Part shown: piece after piece, positions 24,216 to 54,700 of the stretch
Layout of the letters: every line of letters begins with the position of its first letter
Position numbering within the stretch: the first letter of the stretch is position 1
Assembly (NCBI RefSeq): GCF_029227915.1
Contig: NC_079883.1
Coordinates: 14,818,001-14,882,000, forward strand
Direction: 5' to 3'
Origin: Hydractinia symbiolongicarpus
Taxonomy: Eukaryota; Cnidaria; Hydrozoa; Anthoathecata; Hydractiniidae
DNA length: 64,000 bases
Position numbers and translations under genes: made by a program
The notes under the pieces: generated by a model
The model's input: the letters and a program-made list of their open reading frames with translations, nothing else
Told to the model about the DNA's origin: nothing
The model's database searches: none

Positions 24216-25790
24216 ATTTTCTGAAAATCGGTACCGCTGGGTGATTTATCCTCGATATATTCTCTGGCTTGTAACTGATATCGAAAATAAAACTTCTGTT
24301 TAAAAGAAAACATCTTCTTTAGTTTGCAAACAACATTTCTATGGTTTTAAAAAAATAAAACTTTAATTCCCTACAGCCATATATAAAAAGCACACTCAAT
24401 TATTTTTTTTTTAGCTTTATTGTCTTTTTAATTAACATACCACTGTCGCATGCCATTTTCAAAACATTAGAGTTTTATATAATGGATCGAATATGTAACG
24501 AAGGCATGTTATTAAAATCTCGTTAAAATAGATTATAATAGAGATCTTTTGAGAAGCATTTCCACTATAAATGATCCATCTTTTGTGAGTTAAACTCACG
24601 GGAAACAATTACGTCTTTGAACATAAACTTTATATATATTGCATATATAGAGATGGTTGTGAAGTTTATCGGTTTTATAAGTAGTCTTGGAAACTCATAA
24701 AGTAAAATGGATAGCTTTCAACGCAAGCCAATTAAAAAATAGCGTTGAGTAATTTTCTTTCGATTAAACACTTAAATCTCTTTTAGCAATCTGTTTGATT
24801 GTTTACTTTGTTAATTTTGTACTTATGTCAATATTGACATTTATTATTCAAGTGTCTGGTTTGCTTTGATTCTAAAAGCACGAAAAAAAATAATATTATT
24901 TTGCACGGACGTGAGGACCTTGCAAACGTTAAAATCAACAAATGTTAAGAAGTATATTCCTTCTTTTAAGAGTGCTTTTTCTCTAGGATAAATTTACTTT
25001 TTTATGCGATCAGGTAAACACGATGAAAACTTCCTATTTTAGTAGCTAAACAAAGAAATACTGTACTGAAAAAAAGTAAGAAAGAATTTCTCAGGTGAAG
25101 AAAGTTATATGTCCCAAATATTATGCTCAACGGAAAATGTTTGTCCAAACATGGGGAAAGAACCTAGAGTATGGGTGCCTAAGATAATGCTTTATACTTG
25201 TACATGTTCTTTATCAGCAACTCTATATTTCATTTCAGTCTCAGTTGCTATGACCAAAACTCTGAGTTCAGCATATAAACTGTTAAATATACAACTTGTA
25301 CAAGGTTTCAGCTTTACACTTGCTGTTGTTGAGTTTTTATGTTATTTATTGAAACAAAGACTTAAAAAACTTTTTGCGTATTGCATCAGTAAGCAGATTC
25401 AGATTCAAGTCTCAGTTGCTTAAAGTTTCCAGCGCGACCAGCAAGTGCTTAGAAGTTATTAATTGATTAGAAGTTTTTGAGTCAAATCTAAGCCCTTGGT
25501 TGCCTATAAAAAAGGTGTACGATAAAAAAATCTATGTAAGGTATTTTATTGATCAGTATGAAAATATCATGTTAAAACCTAATGATGTACTTTCTTTGTT
25601 ACCACCTTATGAGCCCTTATTAGCTTAAGAAACATTGCGCGTACCACTAGGCAGCCACTACTAAGCGGGGAAGAAATCTAAGAAAGTAGTTGTTGTTTGG
25701 ATTGTTTGCGCCAGGAAGAAGCTTTTATTTGCGATATGTCTCTTTAAACAATTACAAATTGTGATTCCTTTCACTAACGCAACTCGAAAG
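24216..25790. other. Intergenic stretch upstream of the MFS gene
   Basis: Includes the presumed promoter of the - strand MFS gene, for which I see no clear TATA box. A 104-codon frame on the + strand at 25109-25423 has one hydrophobic stretch but no recognisable domain and no supporting signals. Confidence 0.45.
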
Positions 25791-26640
25791 TTTGTTAACC
25801 GTCTGGATTTTTCAAAGCGGGCAATACGGGTTTTTAAGCATTCTGATTGGCTTAGCGCTCTTGAAGACGAGCCGATATTTTGCGGTATTGCCCGTCGTCA
25901 AGAAAAATGTAAACAAGCACAAAAAAAAAATTTAAGAAGCATTGGAAATGATTATATATCTAACTCCTACAATACATTTATCGATAAAAACATTTTCATG
26001 GGATAGAAACAAAACAATGTCAAGTTTAACAGTTAAAATAACCAGATTCACCAACATTTCGTCTGGATGCTTCTTTAACATGGCTAGTTAACTAGCTGCA
26101 TTGTCCATAAAAAAACGATGATCTGATATCCAGTTTTATCAAAAATACTAAATACAGGGCGACCGAATCATAAAAAATACATCTCCTCTCATTTTCAGAT
26201 TCGTTCCTTCAGCTTTGTGGTTACCGAGTCAATACAAAACTCGTTGTAGCCCATGTTATTCTTGGCTAGCTAGCTAGTTAAAAAAATTACTTCAATATTC
26301 GTTGTAACTATATTTTAGCTGCGCATTGATTCAACTTTACACATTATTCTGTACCTGTTAAACATCGTAATGTTTTGTTTACAAAGTTTTATTCTATAGG
26401 GACATTCGAATTCAAATAAAATGTTTGTTTTTAGACAGGACTGTTTCGAATTTTGACCTCGAGTGTTAACAAAAGTAGTGCTAGTGAATTTTATTATTAT
26501 AAGAACACTAAACTAAAATTTTTATTTTTTATTTTTATTTAACTTAGACGGTTAACAAAATACAGCCCCAGTCATTGCACCGACCTCGCAAGCTCGCCCG
26601 GCACTTAGACCTCGATATTTTGTGGTACAGCCCGGGGTAA
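25791..26640. repeat. Inverted- and direct-repeat cluster, possible small DNA element
   Basis: TTTGTTAACCGTCT at 25791-25804 is perfectly inverted at 26546-26559. CGGGCAATAC at 25818-25827 is inverted at 25885-25894. A 22-bp block starting CGATATTTTG occurs directly at 25873-25894 and 26613-26634 (19 of 22 identical). The parts are GC-richer than their surroundings. I see no coding sequence and no clear target duplication. Confidence 0.5.
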
Positions 26641-28549
26641 TCGCTTATTATTGTCTTAGAATAAAATGTGACGGTATATATATTTAAAGAAAAATAAATT
26701 CCCTAATGGAATTAAAGCTCGTCTTTTACATAAAGATATAATCAACTTAATGGCTCCTTAAGGGAGTCCATGATGTATGCAACGAATAATCAAATTCAGG
26801 ACAGCAGGACAAATTCTTATAATTGGGGTTGGCATTGAACATATTCCTATTATTCCTTCTCTCATTGCCTGTAGACCTTCCAGCATATGGTATTGAAAGT
26901 AATGGCCTCTGTCTGTGTTTATTTCATATGTAAGGTGTTCGTGAAATTATTATTGGTTGTGGGGGTGGTGCTGTTGTTGTTGTTGCTTCCTCTTGTTGCT
27001 GCTGTTGTCCTCGAGCTTGTCGACATGCTTCTCTTAAACGATATCGATCTCCAAGTGCCTTTACCCCAACATTCACCAGTTGTGCATGTGATAATGCCAA
27101 TACAATGCTACATTCACACTTTCTTAAATTTATCAACACAAGTCCACAATTCCAAATATATTATTCATCTTCGCCATTTTGGGATATCCCGCTCTTCGCA
27201 CTACAACCAAAATAACCATTTAGTGCTCTCCATATGGTTTTGAGAAATTTGAAATGTGCGAATGACGATTTTGCAAATTTGACATGAGCAAATTTAAAAT
27301 GTGCGAATAAAGAATTATAATGACCAAATGATGACGATCACTACCGCATGATCAATTATTAAGACCAATGATAAATGATCACGACCGAATGATGAATTTA
27401 CGCAACCAAATAATGAATTTTAAAGACCAAAATATGATTTATGAACTTACAGCTATAGCGTTCGATAGAACATAAAAGATTGAAGATCATTATTGCAATC
27501 AAGCAACTAAGGAGAACCAAGCAGAAGGTGGAAAAAAGCTTGATGACCTTGCGACCAGCAAATGCAAGGCTCTAATTTTTAGACATTGATGAAAGTATAT
27601 AAAAAATATATATAAAGTGTACTTTTATGCATACTTAAAAGACATATGGAGTCGATGTAAACATTCTAATAGAACTTCTTTGTAAAGAAAAACTTGAAGT
27701 TAAATGTGTAAATAGGTATATGAGAGATACAGAATCTACGCATATTAGAAAACAGATAAATGGAAAGGCACCCTGAAGTGACTCACAATCATTTCCCATC
27801 CCACTTAAAAACAATGCCGCGATCATACTTCAACTCACTAAAGATTTCCACCTCATCCAAAATCTTAGTTGTATTCTCTAAGAAATCAGCAGTAGAGGGG
27901 GATTGGTGTTCATATTCGGCTTCATCACCACTGTGCACGCAACATCTGCACCAAAGGAGCCCAAGACCGTGTGACATGCTTTACCTACCTCTTAATAATA
28001 TTGTGAACACAGTCTTAGCCCGATGGATGCCAGCAGGGTGTCACGTCTTTAGGTTTCTACATCAGTTTAAAATCAATCCTAAAACTTAGCTCGAAACATT
28101 AAATTAACTTTTAACTTTATCCAAGTTTACCAAGACATCTTATTATACCTTACTGAACAACTTCCCTCGAAATTTTAAACTAAGGTCTCAAAAAAAACAC
28201 GTTGGTATGACTTTTATTCGACATCTAATTTTCTTCTTAAAAACATTCTTCTTGCTGATAAAAAGTTTGTCTAGTTGTGGTAAAGCTTCCCGACCGCGAA
28301 TAAAAAGTAAAACTGGAAGTAATCCGCATACATCGTTGACGAAAATATGCGTAGTAGGATTATCGTCCTGTGAACGCTCGACGAAATAATACATGCTGTA
28401 AAATTCTAGGGAATCTGCTGGTTCACATTGTAACGTGAAAAATTAAGGGGTAATGTTTTCTTTATAATAATTATTTTTCATAGGCAATAAAATGCATGGA
28501 AATCTGTAGAAAAATAAAAAATAAAGAAATAAGCCAAAAAACTAAATAA
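26641..28549. other. Region with degenerate short repeats and weak open frames
   Basis: At about 27295-27435 a GACCAAATGATGA-like word recurs five or six times in degenerate form with loose spacing near 25-30 bases. The frame at 26887-27243 is a leucine/valine run from a GTT/GCT-rich tract and is not a convincing gene. A short coding-like frame (about 27636-27764, Lys/Glu rich) and a 109-codon frame at 27760-28089 have no recognisable domain. Confidence 0.4.
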
Positions 28550-29356
28550 TCAGTCTTGTGGTACAAGCCCCTGATAAGGAGCTGACTCCATAATAAGTTT
28601 TTGAATATCTCGAAATTGCTTGTGCTTGGCATCCTTAAGTAGCATAAACAACAACGATTCACTGGTTGTGATAAATCCACCGCATTGTCTTATACGTTCA
28701 AGTGCAAGCAACCTTTCGGTCATAGTTCGTGAAGAAGTTGCGTCAGCTATTACATGAACATCATAATCTTCTTCCAGGAAGTCCAAGGCTGTTTGCAAGA
28801 TGCACATCTGTGTCTACAATATAACACAACATACATCCAACTACATGGTTTTTTTTAAATTTAAGACCTAACGACATTTTTTAAAATAAAAGAAAAATAA
28901 CCATTATGTAACTATAGAATGAAAATTATAAAACGACTGTATATAATAAAAATTTTAGTTTGTTATTCAATGTTTAACTAGCTTCTGTAACTCACTTCAA
29001 AATTTGAGAACAATATATTTTCTTACCTCAATTCCATACAATACAACAGATTTGAGATTAGGTCGCACAGTAAATAAATGTTCACGGAGTCCAGGTGCTC
29101 CCATCATAGAAAATGAGGTTTTAGGAAAGATCTTCGCCTCTGAAACATCTATTTCTGGAACAATATTACCTAATGCTTTCGGATAATGTTCCGTAGCAAT
29201 TAAAGGAACTTCCAAATGCTTTGAAGCTAGAGAGAGGCGTTGTGCAACCAGGCATATCTGAGGAAAGTATTTGATGAGAGAGGAAAATTTTTCTTGAACA
29301 TCACACAATAAGAAAGCACTCGTTTCGACTGCAACCTTTCCAACTTTTGCTGCCAT
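28550..29356 (-). CDS. Isochorismatase domain-containing protein (ISOC1/2-like), two exons
   Basis: Exon 1 is 29356-29027 and exon 2 is 28813-28550, joined in phase 0. The donor reads GAG|GTAAG and the acceptor TTGTAG|ACA, giving a 197-residue protein; animal ISOC proteins are about this length. The cysteine-hydrolase catalytic triad is visible: Asp19 in LLCDVQEKF, Lys79 in IFPKTSFSM and Cys114 in YGIETQMCILQTAL. The C-terminal half matches the family well (VIADATSSRTMTERLLALER, then GGFITTSESLL). ISOC1/2 proteins are cytosolic or peroxisomal/mitochondrial hydrolase-like proteins with poorly known substrates; I see no strong targeting signal. The start ATG is the first in frame, within AAAATGGC on the coding strand. 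The whole family length is covered, so the gene looks complete. Confidence 0.92.
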
Positions 29357-29979
29357 TTTGTTTGTTTACAAAGTGCCAATTGACTCGATTACTAAGTGAT
29401 TGTGGTAACAAAAAATTAATAAACTTTTGGTTATCTGAGAAAAATGTTCGAAGAATATGGCTGCCATGTGATCAAGCATGTGTTTGTGGTAGAAACAAAT
29501 TTGATATACCTTGGGATAATTTTCTACTTAGAATTTTTATGCCTCAGTTTCTTAAGGGCACTAATTTTACACCAGGGTTACTAGAAAGTATATAGCACAA
29601 CACAGTGACGATAAATAATTTTTTTTTTTTCAAAACTGTCTCCTGTCTGGTTTCTGGAGATAAAGAAACACTTGTTTGGCAATTAACTAGCTGGTATGGA
29701 ATAAAAGCAGGATTTTTTACTAAAGTTGATAGCATTTATTTACCTACATGTAGCTTTAGCATTATATTATTAGCTCGGAATGTCACTTGGAACAACGTCA
29801 GTTGAGGGGGGAGCACGATTGTTTCACAGTTAAACTCTCGCCTACCTTTGATAATCTTTCAGCTCATCTAAGCTTTGTCTTAGTTGAGGACGCCAGCAAC
29901 TTCTTCTGCTACAACATTGACCTGAAATGAAGTTCAGGGATAGCAGGAGTATCTTTTCTTAGAATTTTTGTCATAAGGT

Positions 29980-30198
29980 CTATCGTTTTTGGTGACCTGG
30001 CAGTGAGGGTTTGCCAGAAACATGGATTAAGAACTTGACGAAATGATTTTTGAAAGCAGAAACTGGTACTCCAGAGAGGTCCCGCAAATATCTTGGGAGA
30101 GTGTTGAATAACCTTGGACCAATATGACTAAAACTCCAATACATTTTAGTTTGAAGGGATTTGGGTATGTTGGTTAGAACTGGAGGTAAGGCGCACAA
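29980..30198 (-). pseudogene. LINE reverse transcriptase C-terminal fragment (- strand)
   Basis: A 72-codon frame contains HIGPRLFNTLPRYLRDLSGV and then a VSAFKNHFVKFL-like block. This is the typical end of non-LTR retrotransposon ORF2 proteins in cnidarians and lancelets. It ends in SLPGHQKR. Confidence 0.7.
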
Positions 30199-30199
30199 T

Positions 30200-30436
30200 T
30201 AACCACGTCCAAGACATCTGTGTGACCATTCTGGTGATGTGAACTTCTTTAAAAACCTTGTAGATGAAGTCTTGTCCGCTGTTTACGATGAGCCCTCCCT
30301 TCCAGGTCACCAAAAAAGAAGAGTGGCTGATACTAACAGCCTAGTTGACATGATGCAACCAGTCTCTGCTGCTTCTCATGCTCTCCCCTTTAGTACAGTT
30401 GAAGCAGAAGTTGCCGTAGTCATCGATGTAGACTAA
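30200..30436 (+). pseudogene. Second LINE ORF2 C-terminal fragment, opposite orientation
   Basis: The + strand frame starts within the same FKNLVDEVLS-type block, repeats SLPGHQKR, and continues into a RVADTNSLVDM tail ending at 30434-30436. The shared segment at 30299-30318 is an inverted copy of that near 29987-30005, so two related fragments stand head to head. Confidence 0.65.
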
Positions 30437-30468
30437 GTCGAGAACACTGAAAGATTATCAAAGGTAAG

Positions 30469-30516
30469 GTATATTATTAAGTAGCTCTCTAAGTAATGTA
30501 TATTATTAAGTAGCTC
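30469..30516. repeat. 19-bp direct repeat, 29-bp period
   Basis: GTATATTATTAAGTAGCTC stands at 30469-30487 and again at 30498-30516. Confidence 0.9.
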
Positions 30517-30607
30517 ACTGCGATGCTGAAGCGAATATAGCTTGTTACTGTTGGAGCACTTTCAGTAGTTTTGGTTTTTTGAACCATCCAATTTACGAAG
30601 AAAACTC

Positions 30608-31070
30608 AGGGTTTAAAATCCAACCCATTTTGGGCGAGTCTTTTCAGACTCGCGTCAAATACATTGCGCGAATCCACCAAGTCTGTTTAGACTCCCGTAA
30701 AAATAAGTAACAAGGGTTTAATATTTTTTAATGTTATTTTTTACTTCATGCTTTAAAAAATGACATGATTAAACATATTTAAAATAATATAATCTCTACT
30801 AAGTTTTTTTATATAAACCCAATAGTTTTTACACATTGAAATACTGCATTTAACCTAAATAAGTTTAGTTCAAGGAATTACTAAAACATTAGTAAATAAA
30901 GTAAGTAAATTAAGAATGCACAATAAAATATCCTTAAAAAAATTTAATTAGCATTCATTTTAAACTTTTTGCGTGAGTCCCCATGACCCTGACTTATGCG
31001 AGTCTCAGCGTTAGTCGGACTCGCGGACTCACGTCGGATTTTAAGCCATGAAACCCCACTGTACTGCTTC
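30608..31070. mobile_element. Small inverted-repeat element (MITE-like) next to LINE sequence
   Basis: The left end reads GGTTTAAAATCCAAC (about 30610-30625) and the right end, reversed, GGCTTAAAATCCGAC (about 31035-31050). Both are followed inwards by GAGTC/GACTC-rich sequence. To the right, LINE RT sequence continues from about 31060. No target duplication could be confirmed, so the ends are approximate. Confidence 0.45.
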
Positions 31071-31144
31071 AAGGGATGCAATTTCACCATGTTTGTGAGG
31101 ACTCCATATAGTTGGGAGCAGTACTCAACTATCGGTAACACCAA
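31060..31144 (-). pseudogene. LINE reverse transcriptase fragment
   Basis: The - strand frame reads VLPIVEYCSQLYGVL, a block typical of the late RT region of non-LTR retrotransposons. It then runs into the inverted-repeat element. Confidence 0.6.
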
Positions 31145-33302
31145 TGACTTTCAGAGTTTTATCATAACAGTTGGTTGGCGTGTTTGGAAAGTCGAAGAAT
31201 CCATAAAGATTGAAATCTTGCAGAAGTGGTTACTTATCTGATGTGGCTATTAAATGTGGCATCATTAGATAGAAAAACACCAAGATCTTGATGGTAGACT
31301 TTTCTTCAATTTGAGATCCACTTGAAGCAAGATTGGTATGTTGAAATCAAGTTTGTGTTGACTGAATCTCTCTCTGACTCTCTCAATCTTAACTTCCTTT
31401 TCTACATGTCCGAAATAGTATGCATGACTATACTGTCATTTTTATATTTATTGTTCACTTTTCAGGTCATCACAAGCAAATAGGCAAAAATATGCTTTGT
31501 TTTAAAGTTAAAAAAAATATTTATCCACATGGCTTAAAACTTCAAAAAAATTTACATCGCACGTGGGTTTCGTTTTTACTGGCATAAAGAAAAAATCCAT
31601 TTAATTCGGACCTGAAGAAATTATCTACAATTAAATCCATGATAAAATGTCTATTCTGCTTGTAGGTGCAGTTTTGCAGACTAGCTTCATCCGTGCTCCA
31701 TCGGCGTTCACCTCCGCATTAGTTAAGAACCGCATGGCTGGATTCCTTGTGTAAGACCTGGTTACCAACGACGAAGGGGCCAGGCAAAAGAGAGTTATGT
31801 CTACGTAGTTCTTCTAACTAAGTCAGGAGTCGGTGAATTAGCTAGGATGGTCAGGTTGGCTATGAATAGGCTTGCTCGTGGATTAAAAGGAGCAGGATTA
31901 TTCAATAATTCTCAGATCTTAAAGTAATCTGTCAACGGAGGTACGCGGTTCTTCCCGTACCTCACAAAAATTAGGTACACGATAGGGCGTACGAGCGCGA
32001 TCACGTACCTCAAAATGAGAAGCCTGATATTTTTTGTTTTAAGGGTGAATGGCCTCTCTCACCTTTAAAAATATGACCAATTCTGATACTATTTAAAAGG
32101 GTAAGATATGACCATGCTGATTTTGTTGTCGTTGTTTGATTTTAATTTGGGGTTTGCTCTGATGAATTGCTTGTTAAGTGAGGAATTTGCTCTGACACAT
32201 CTGTTTGTGTCTAAGCTTTCGTCTGAGAGAAACTGAGTTTTGATATCCTAGAGAATAAAAAATAACAATACACCTCCTAACAGTTGTTTGCTCATTTTCT
32301 GTATTGTAAAAAGGAAGAAAACCAGAGTGAATTTAATAATGCTTTGACCTTAGGTAATCAAATATTTCTCATTTTCTTAAGAAATAATAAGTTATGACAT
32401 GAATATTTAGGATTATGTTATTGGTATATATTTGTGAAGGAACTTTTCTTTTCAAGATGTTTCACAAAAAAATATTTTATGGTCAGAGCCTTCTTAAATC
32501 ATAACAGTTTAACTCCATTTTTTTGATTTTCAATAACAGCTTTTTAACAAAAGAATAATTGATTTAAATAATGGTTAACAACTGTGAATTGGGTATTTAT
32601 TTGGATACTGTATTTTTGGTCAAAATATGACCTATATGACATTTAAAAAAAACATTGGTGTTGAATATTTCCAGCTATGAGATGGGTAATATAAATTAAT
32701 TCAAAAGAAATGTTTAAACCCTTTAGTTTCTTTCCAAATTTTCTCAATCCATTTTGAGGAGCACAAGCTATTACGTATACCTTGTTCCTTTTTTGTTTAA
32801 TTGTTTTATCAGTGCAGTGACCTGCAAAAACGTTGCTTTCATTCACATATGAATATTTATGTATAAATAACTACAGATGTGCCTAACAGTTTATCACAGT
32901 GCAAAGACAAGAAGATACAGGCAGAAGTTGGACTTGTTGTCATTATCTTCATTGACATGTTAATAGTCAAGTGCTATTGCTAAATTTATTTTGTCAATTT
33001 ATTTTACGATATAGATTTATATTTATTATTGAGACTCACTCAGCTTACAGCCTTTTTTAGATGGGACAACATGTTTTGTTGTTGTTGTTGTTGTTGTTGT
33101 TTTTGTTGTTGGTTTTTGTTTTGTTCTTTTATTTTTTACTTACATTTTTAAAAATGTCTTCCCTTACGCTCCTTTAAATGTAGTCAGTGTTTATTTACCC
33201 AGATGCCTAAGAATGAGATAATTAATATAGGTGTGTGAATTTAGACATTTGATTGATGTTGCTTTCTGTGTTTTTAGGTGAGGAATATTATATACCATAA
33301 AA
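31145..33302. other. Upstream region of TTC27, no gene recognised
   Basis: Probably contains the TTC27 promoter and a non-coding 5' exon, because the first coding exon is preceded by an acceptor-like TTTTTAG at about 33272-33278. A short hairpin (GAGGTACG...CGTACCTC) lies at about 31939-31964, followed by a third ACGTACCTC near 32005. A coding-like frame of about 45 codons at about 31790-31927 is not identified. A GTT tract (about 33076-33110) precedes the start. Confidence 0.45.
33076..33110. repeat. (GTT)n microsatellite
   Basis: About nine to ten GTT copies followed by an imperfect T/G-rich tail, about 200 bases before the TTC27 start codon. Confidence 0.9.
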
Positions 33303-51508
<18,206 letters not shown>

Positions 51509-51543
51509 CCACATAGACTCTCCCTTCGTGTACTATGCTATAA

Positions 51544-51549
51544 AATAAA
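51544..51549 (+). terminator. Poly(A) signal of TTC27
   Basis: AATAAA 36 bases after the TTC27 stop codon. Confidence 0.65.
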
Positions 51550-51699
51550 TGCAATGGTGTAAAAGGAAATATATACATTACTAGCAATATTTCGTTTCAT
51601 AACTTCTTAATTTTTTTATACATTCTTCCTTCGCTGGTCCTCAGATTTTCGCCCTTTGTGCATATCCCATATATTACTAGAAAGCGTCCTCTTTTTAGC

Positions 51700-51790
51700 C
51701 CACATTTCGCATCTGTTTTCTGTCTGTAAACCAAAGATGGCAGCCACGAACGAATTTCCACGGATTTTTTCACGAGCTAGCGGCTAGTAT
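51700..51790 (-). repeat. Diverged copy of the hairpin repeat family downstream of TTC27
   Basis: TTTCCACGGATTTTTTCACG followed by AGCTAGCGGCTAGTATTA matches, with several changes, the hairpin and flanking part of the unit at 4.4 kb in reverse orientation. A TTCTGTCTGT block lies upstream at the expected side. Confidence 0.55.
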
Positions 51791-51799
51791 TATCTATGT

Positions 51800-54700
51800 T
51801 TTTTTTTTTTTTGCAAATTTGCGGTACATCAAGTAAAATAAATTCAGAGTATTGGCGTTCATCGAATTACGTCAGAATTATTTCAGGATTCGCAAAACTT
51901 TATTTTCGGAGCTTGATTCATGACCTGTTTTTAAACTGACTCATAAATATGTTTTCACATTTAGCGCAAGGAAACACTTTATTTTTAAACCTCCTAATAA
52001 AAAATATCTTCTTTGATCCTGCTCTAAATGAAGATTTCTTGTGCGTCAACTGACTCATCTTATAAATATTTCTGCTGCATCATGATCCTTGATTTTGTTA
52101 GTTTGTCACGAATTATTAATCTTTGGTTATTGTAATAGTTACAATTCACCGTTGACATTGTCACTTGCAAAAAATGACCTTTTTACCTTGTCTCTGAAAG
52201 AATTTATTATAATTAATGACTTAAATTTGGAACCAGCTAAATGAGGTCATTGATGAGGCATTCGATAAGATCGATTTTAAGGACGAGTTTGACATGCTTC
52301 TTGAAGGAGTCATAAATTTTATCTCCCGTCAAATTTGATCAATATAATATGTTATTAATCGTCAGACAAATGTCTAATTGCTTCAATGAAATCTAATTAG
52401 TAACTTTAATGAGCCTCTGCAGCGCTGGGTGTCTCACTTTGACGTCATTAAAATTCTTTCGCATTTTAAATCTTTTGACTTCAGCCCTACACTGCATCTC
52501 TTCAACCACCTGTTTTTTTAATGTTTTTCTTTGTCTCTACTATGTTAAATGTTACAGCTATCCATCTATCGAAATTATTCAGACATTTTGCAGGAGTTGT
52601 TATTAGTTTTAACGAGGAGTCATTATAAGTTATTTATTAGTAACATTCCAATTGCTTCTGGTAGAAGAACTAGATGAACAGGGCATTTTGCCAGCACTGG
52701 TGCGGTTGAAATAAAACAAACATCACTCTATTAAATTCATCTAAAATCTTCGTTAATGAACTTTTAATTCGAACATTTAAATATTTTTATTGCCATTTTA
52801 GTATCTGTCTGATTCGGTGTAAAAACCACGCTTTAGTGTAAAATGGCAATACCAAACAAGTTTTAAATGACTAAATACCAGACATACTTCATTCGTACTA
52901 ACTTTTCTCATTCACACAAAAAAGTTCGTCATTTCGCGCAATTTAGGATAGAAGTTACGCGCAAAAATTATTAGTCGCAAAAATAAGAAAAATTTAAAGA
53001 CACTAACTGATTGTAGAAGGGTATTTTAAATTTTGTTTAAAATGCTAACCTTATTATTTGTAAGAACATTTGAATTTGCACGAAAGTTAATACGCGCTCA
53101 TATTGCTATTGCGCGAAAATTAGTACTAATACTGGACATATTGAATATCTTATATATAACTTTCTCATGTTTTCTGCTTTCTCAAGCAGACAATAGGTAT
53201 TCGTTTTTTTCTCTTACCTAAAGGAACTAACTTTTTTTTCACGAGTCCAAAATGTTCTATTTCGCAGAAATTAATTTTTTAAACCTTCCGTTGATTATTT
53301 GACGCGGTTCCTTGATTTGTAGTTTGTAAGAACTGGATAGCAAAATAAACAAACAACGCGAAATTTGCGAGCGGAAAACGTCAGGGTTTAAATTGAATCA
53401 ATACTAATGCTGTATCTTATTTTATACCAATTGCGTATACATTAACCTAATTTTTTTAATGTTAATTAACAAACCATGGTACTCATTTCTTGTATGGTTT
53501 CTCTTACTTCAATTCTTGTGACTGTTGAACATACCTACCCTCTAAACGTATTTTTGGAAAAAAAATCCTATGTTCTTCTCATAGCAAATAGTCTGTGATG
53601 TTAAATTTAACATCATGCTTTCATCACTTTGGTACATCCTTATTCTGTTATGGAGACAAACAGACTCGAAACTCGAAACTTTTTTCTCATTTTTTTTGTC
53701 CTTAATAAATTGTGTTTTTGCGGCGGTTGTCCTACGTACTTTATTCTATTGACACCGACCTAATATGACGTCTCACTCAGTTTATTAATTTGATATTTTT
53801 GATCTTAACACTACTCTACGTTATTATGGATTATATTTAAAAACTGGGAATTTGTATAAATATTAAACATAAGTAAACAGCGCCATTAAAACACTCTTAG
53901 AATAAAAAAGAAGAAGATTTTTCCAATTCACGTAATTCCTGCGGCAATACAACTCATCGCTATTTCGTAATTATTTTTCCACAGCCGTGCAATGTGCAAT
54001 TTGTATCATTCTGTGGTCTAAACTTATAATGACTCACCGAATCGTTCAATTTTTAGTGAAAATTTTAACAAGCATATTGTCATAAAGATCCTTTTAAAAC
54101 CTTTCTAGCGGATTATATTGAAGCTAGACCACTAGTTGGTTTTCTTGTAAACATAAAGCGAGTTTAAAAAAGTTAACGGAAGTTTGCTGCAAATTTGGAG
54201 GAAGAATCAAAAAATTTTACCACGGATTTGAAAAATGTCCATTTTTATGACTTTTATAATGAAAAGTTTTTTCTAACTTAACATATTAGAAAAACTTTTG
54301 ATTTTACAATGTGTTCGCAATTCCAACTTTATTTTGGTTAATACAATATAATAAAGTCTTTTTATTAACATAAATTAAAAACGTACGAAATAATATCAAT
54401 TATAAAATATTGAACGATAATTACTATAGCATATCAACTATTTTTTGCGCATGCGTAAGAATGCGGCATAACTTTAGCAATCCAGTCCTCTATCATGTCA
54501 GTTTCATAATTGATGCAATTTTCTTCCGGATATGATACGTGGGTAGAAAGTCAGACAAATGAGCTCTTTTAAAACAAACAGGTATATGTCAATTAATCAA
54601 ACAATTTTTAGACGGTTTAGCTAGTACGAAAACATATGCCACTTTTGAGCGTAGTAAATTTCATTTAAAAGCCTTGTTTTCCCTGGTATTTTTTTTTGAA

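Noticed and set aside
24098-24313. 71-codon - strand frame overlapping the MFS start
   Set aside because: Other frame over the MFS N-terminus, no recognisable domain.
26887-27243. 118-codon leucine/valine-rich frame resembling a membrane protein
   Set aside because: Arises from a GTT/GCT-rich tract; no domain, and the opposite strand gives an equally biased Gln/Thr run.
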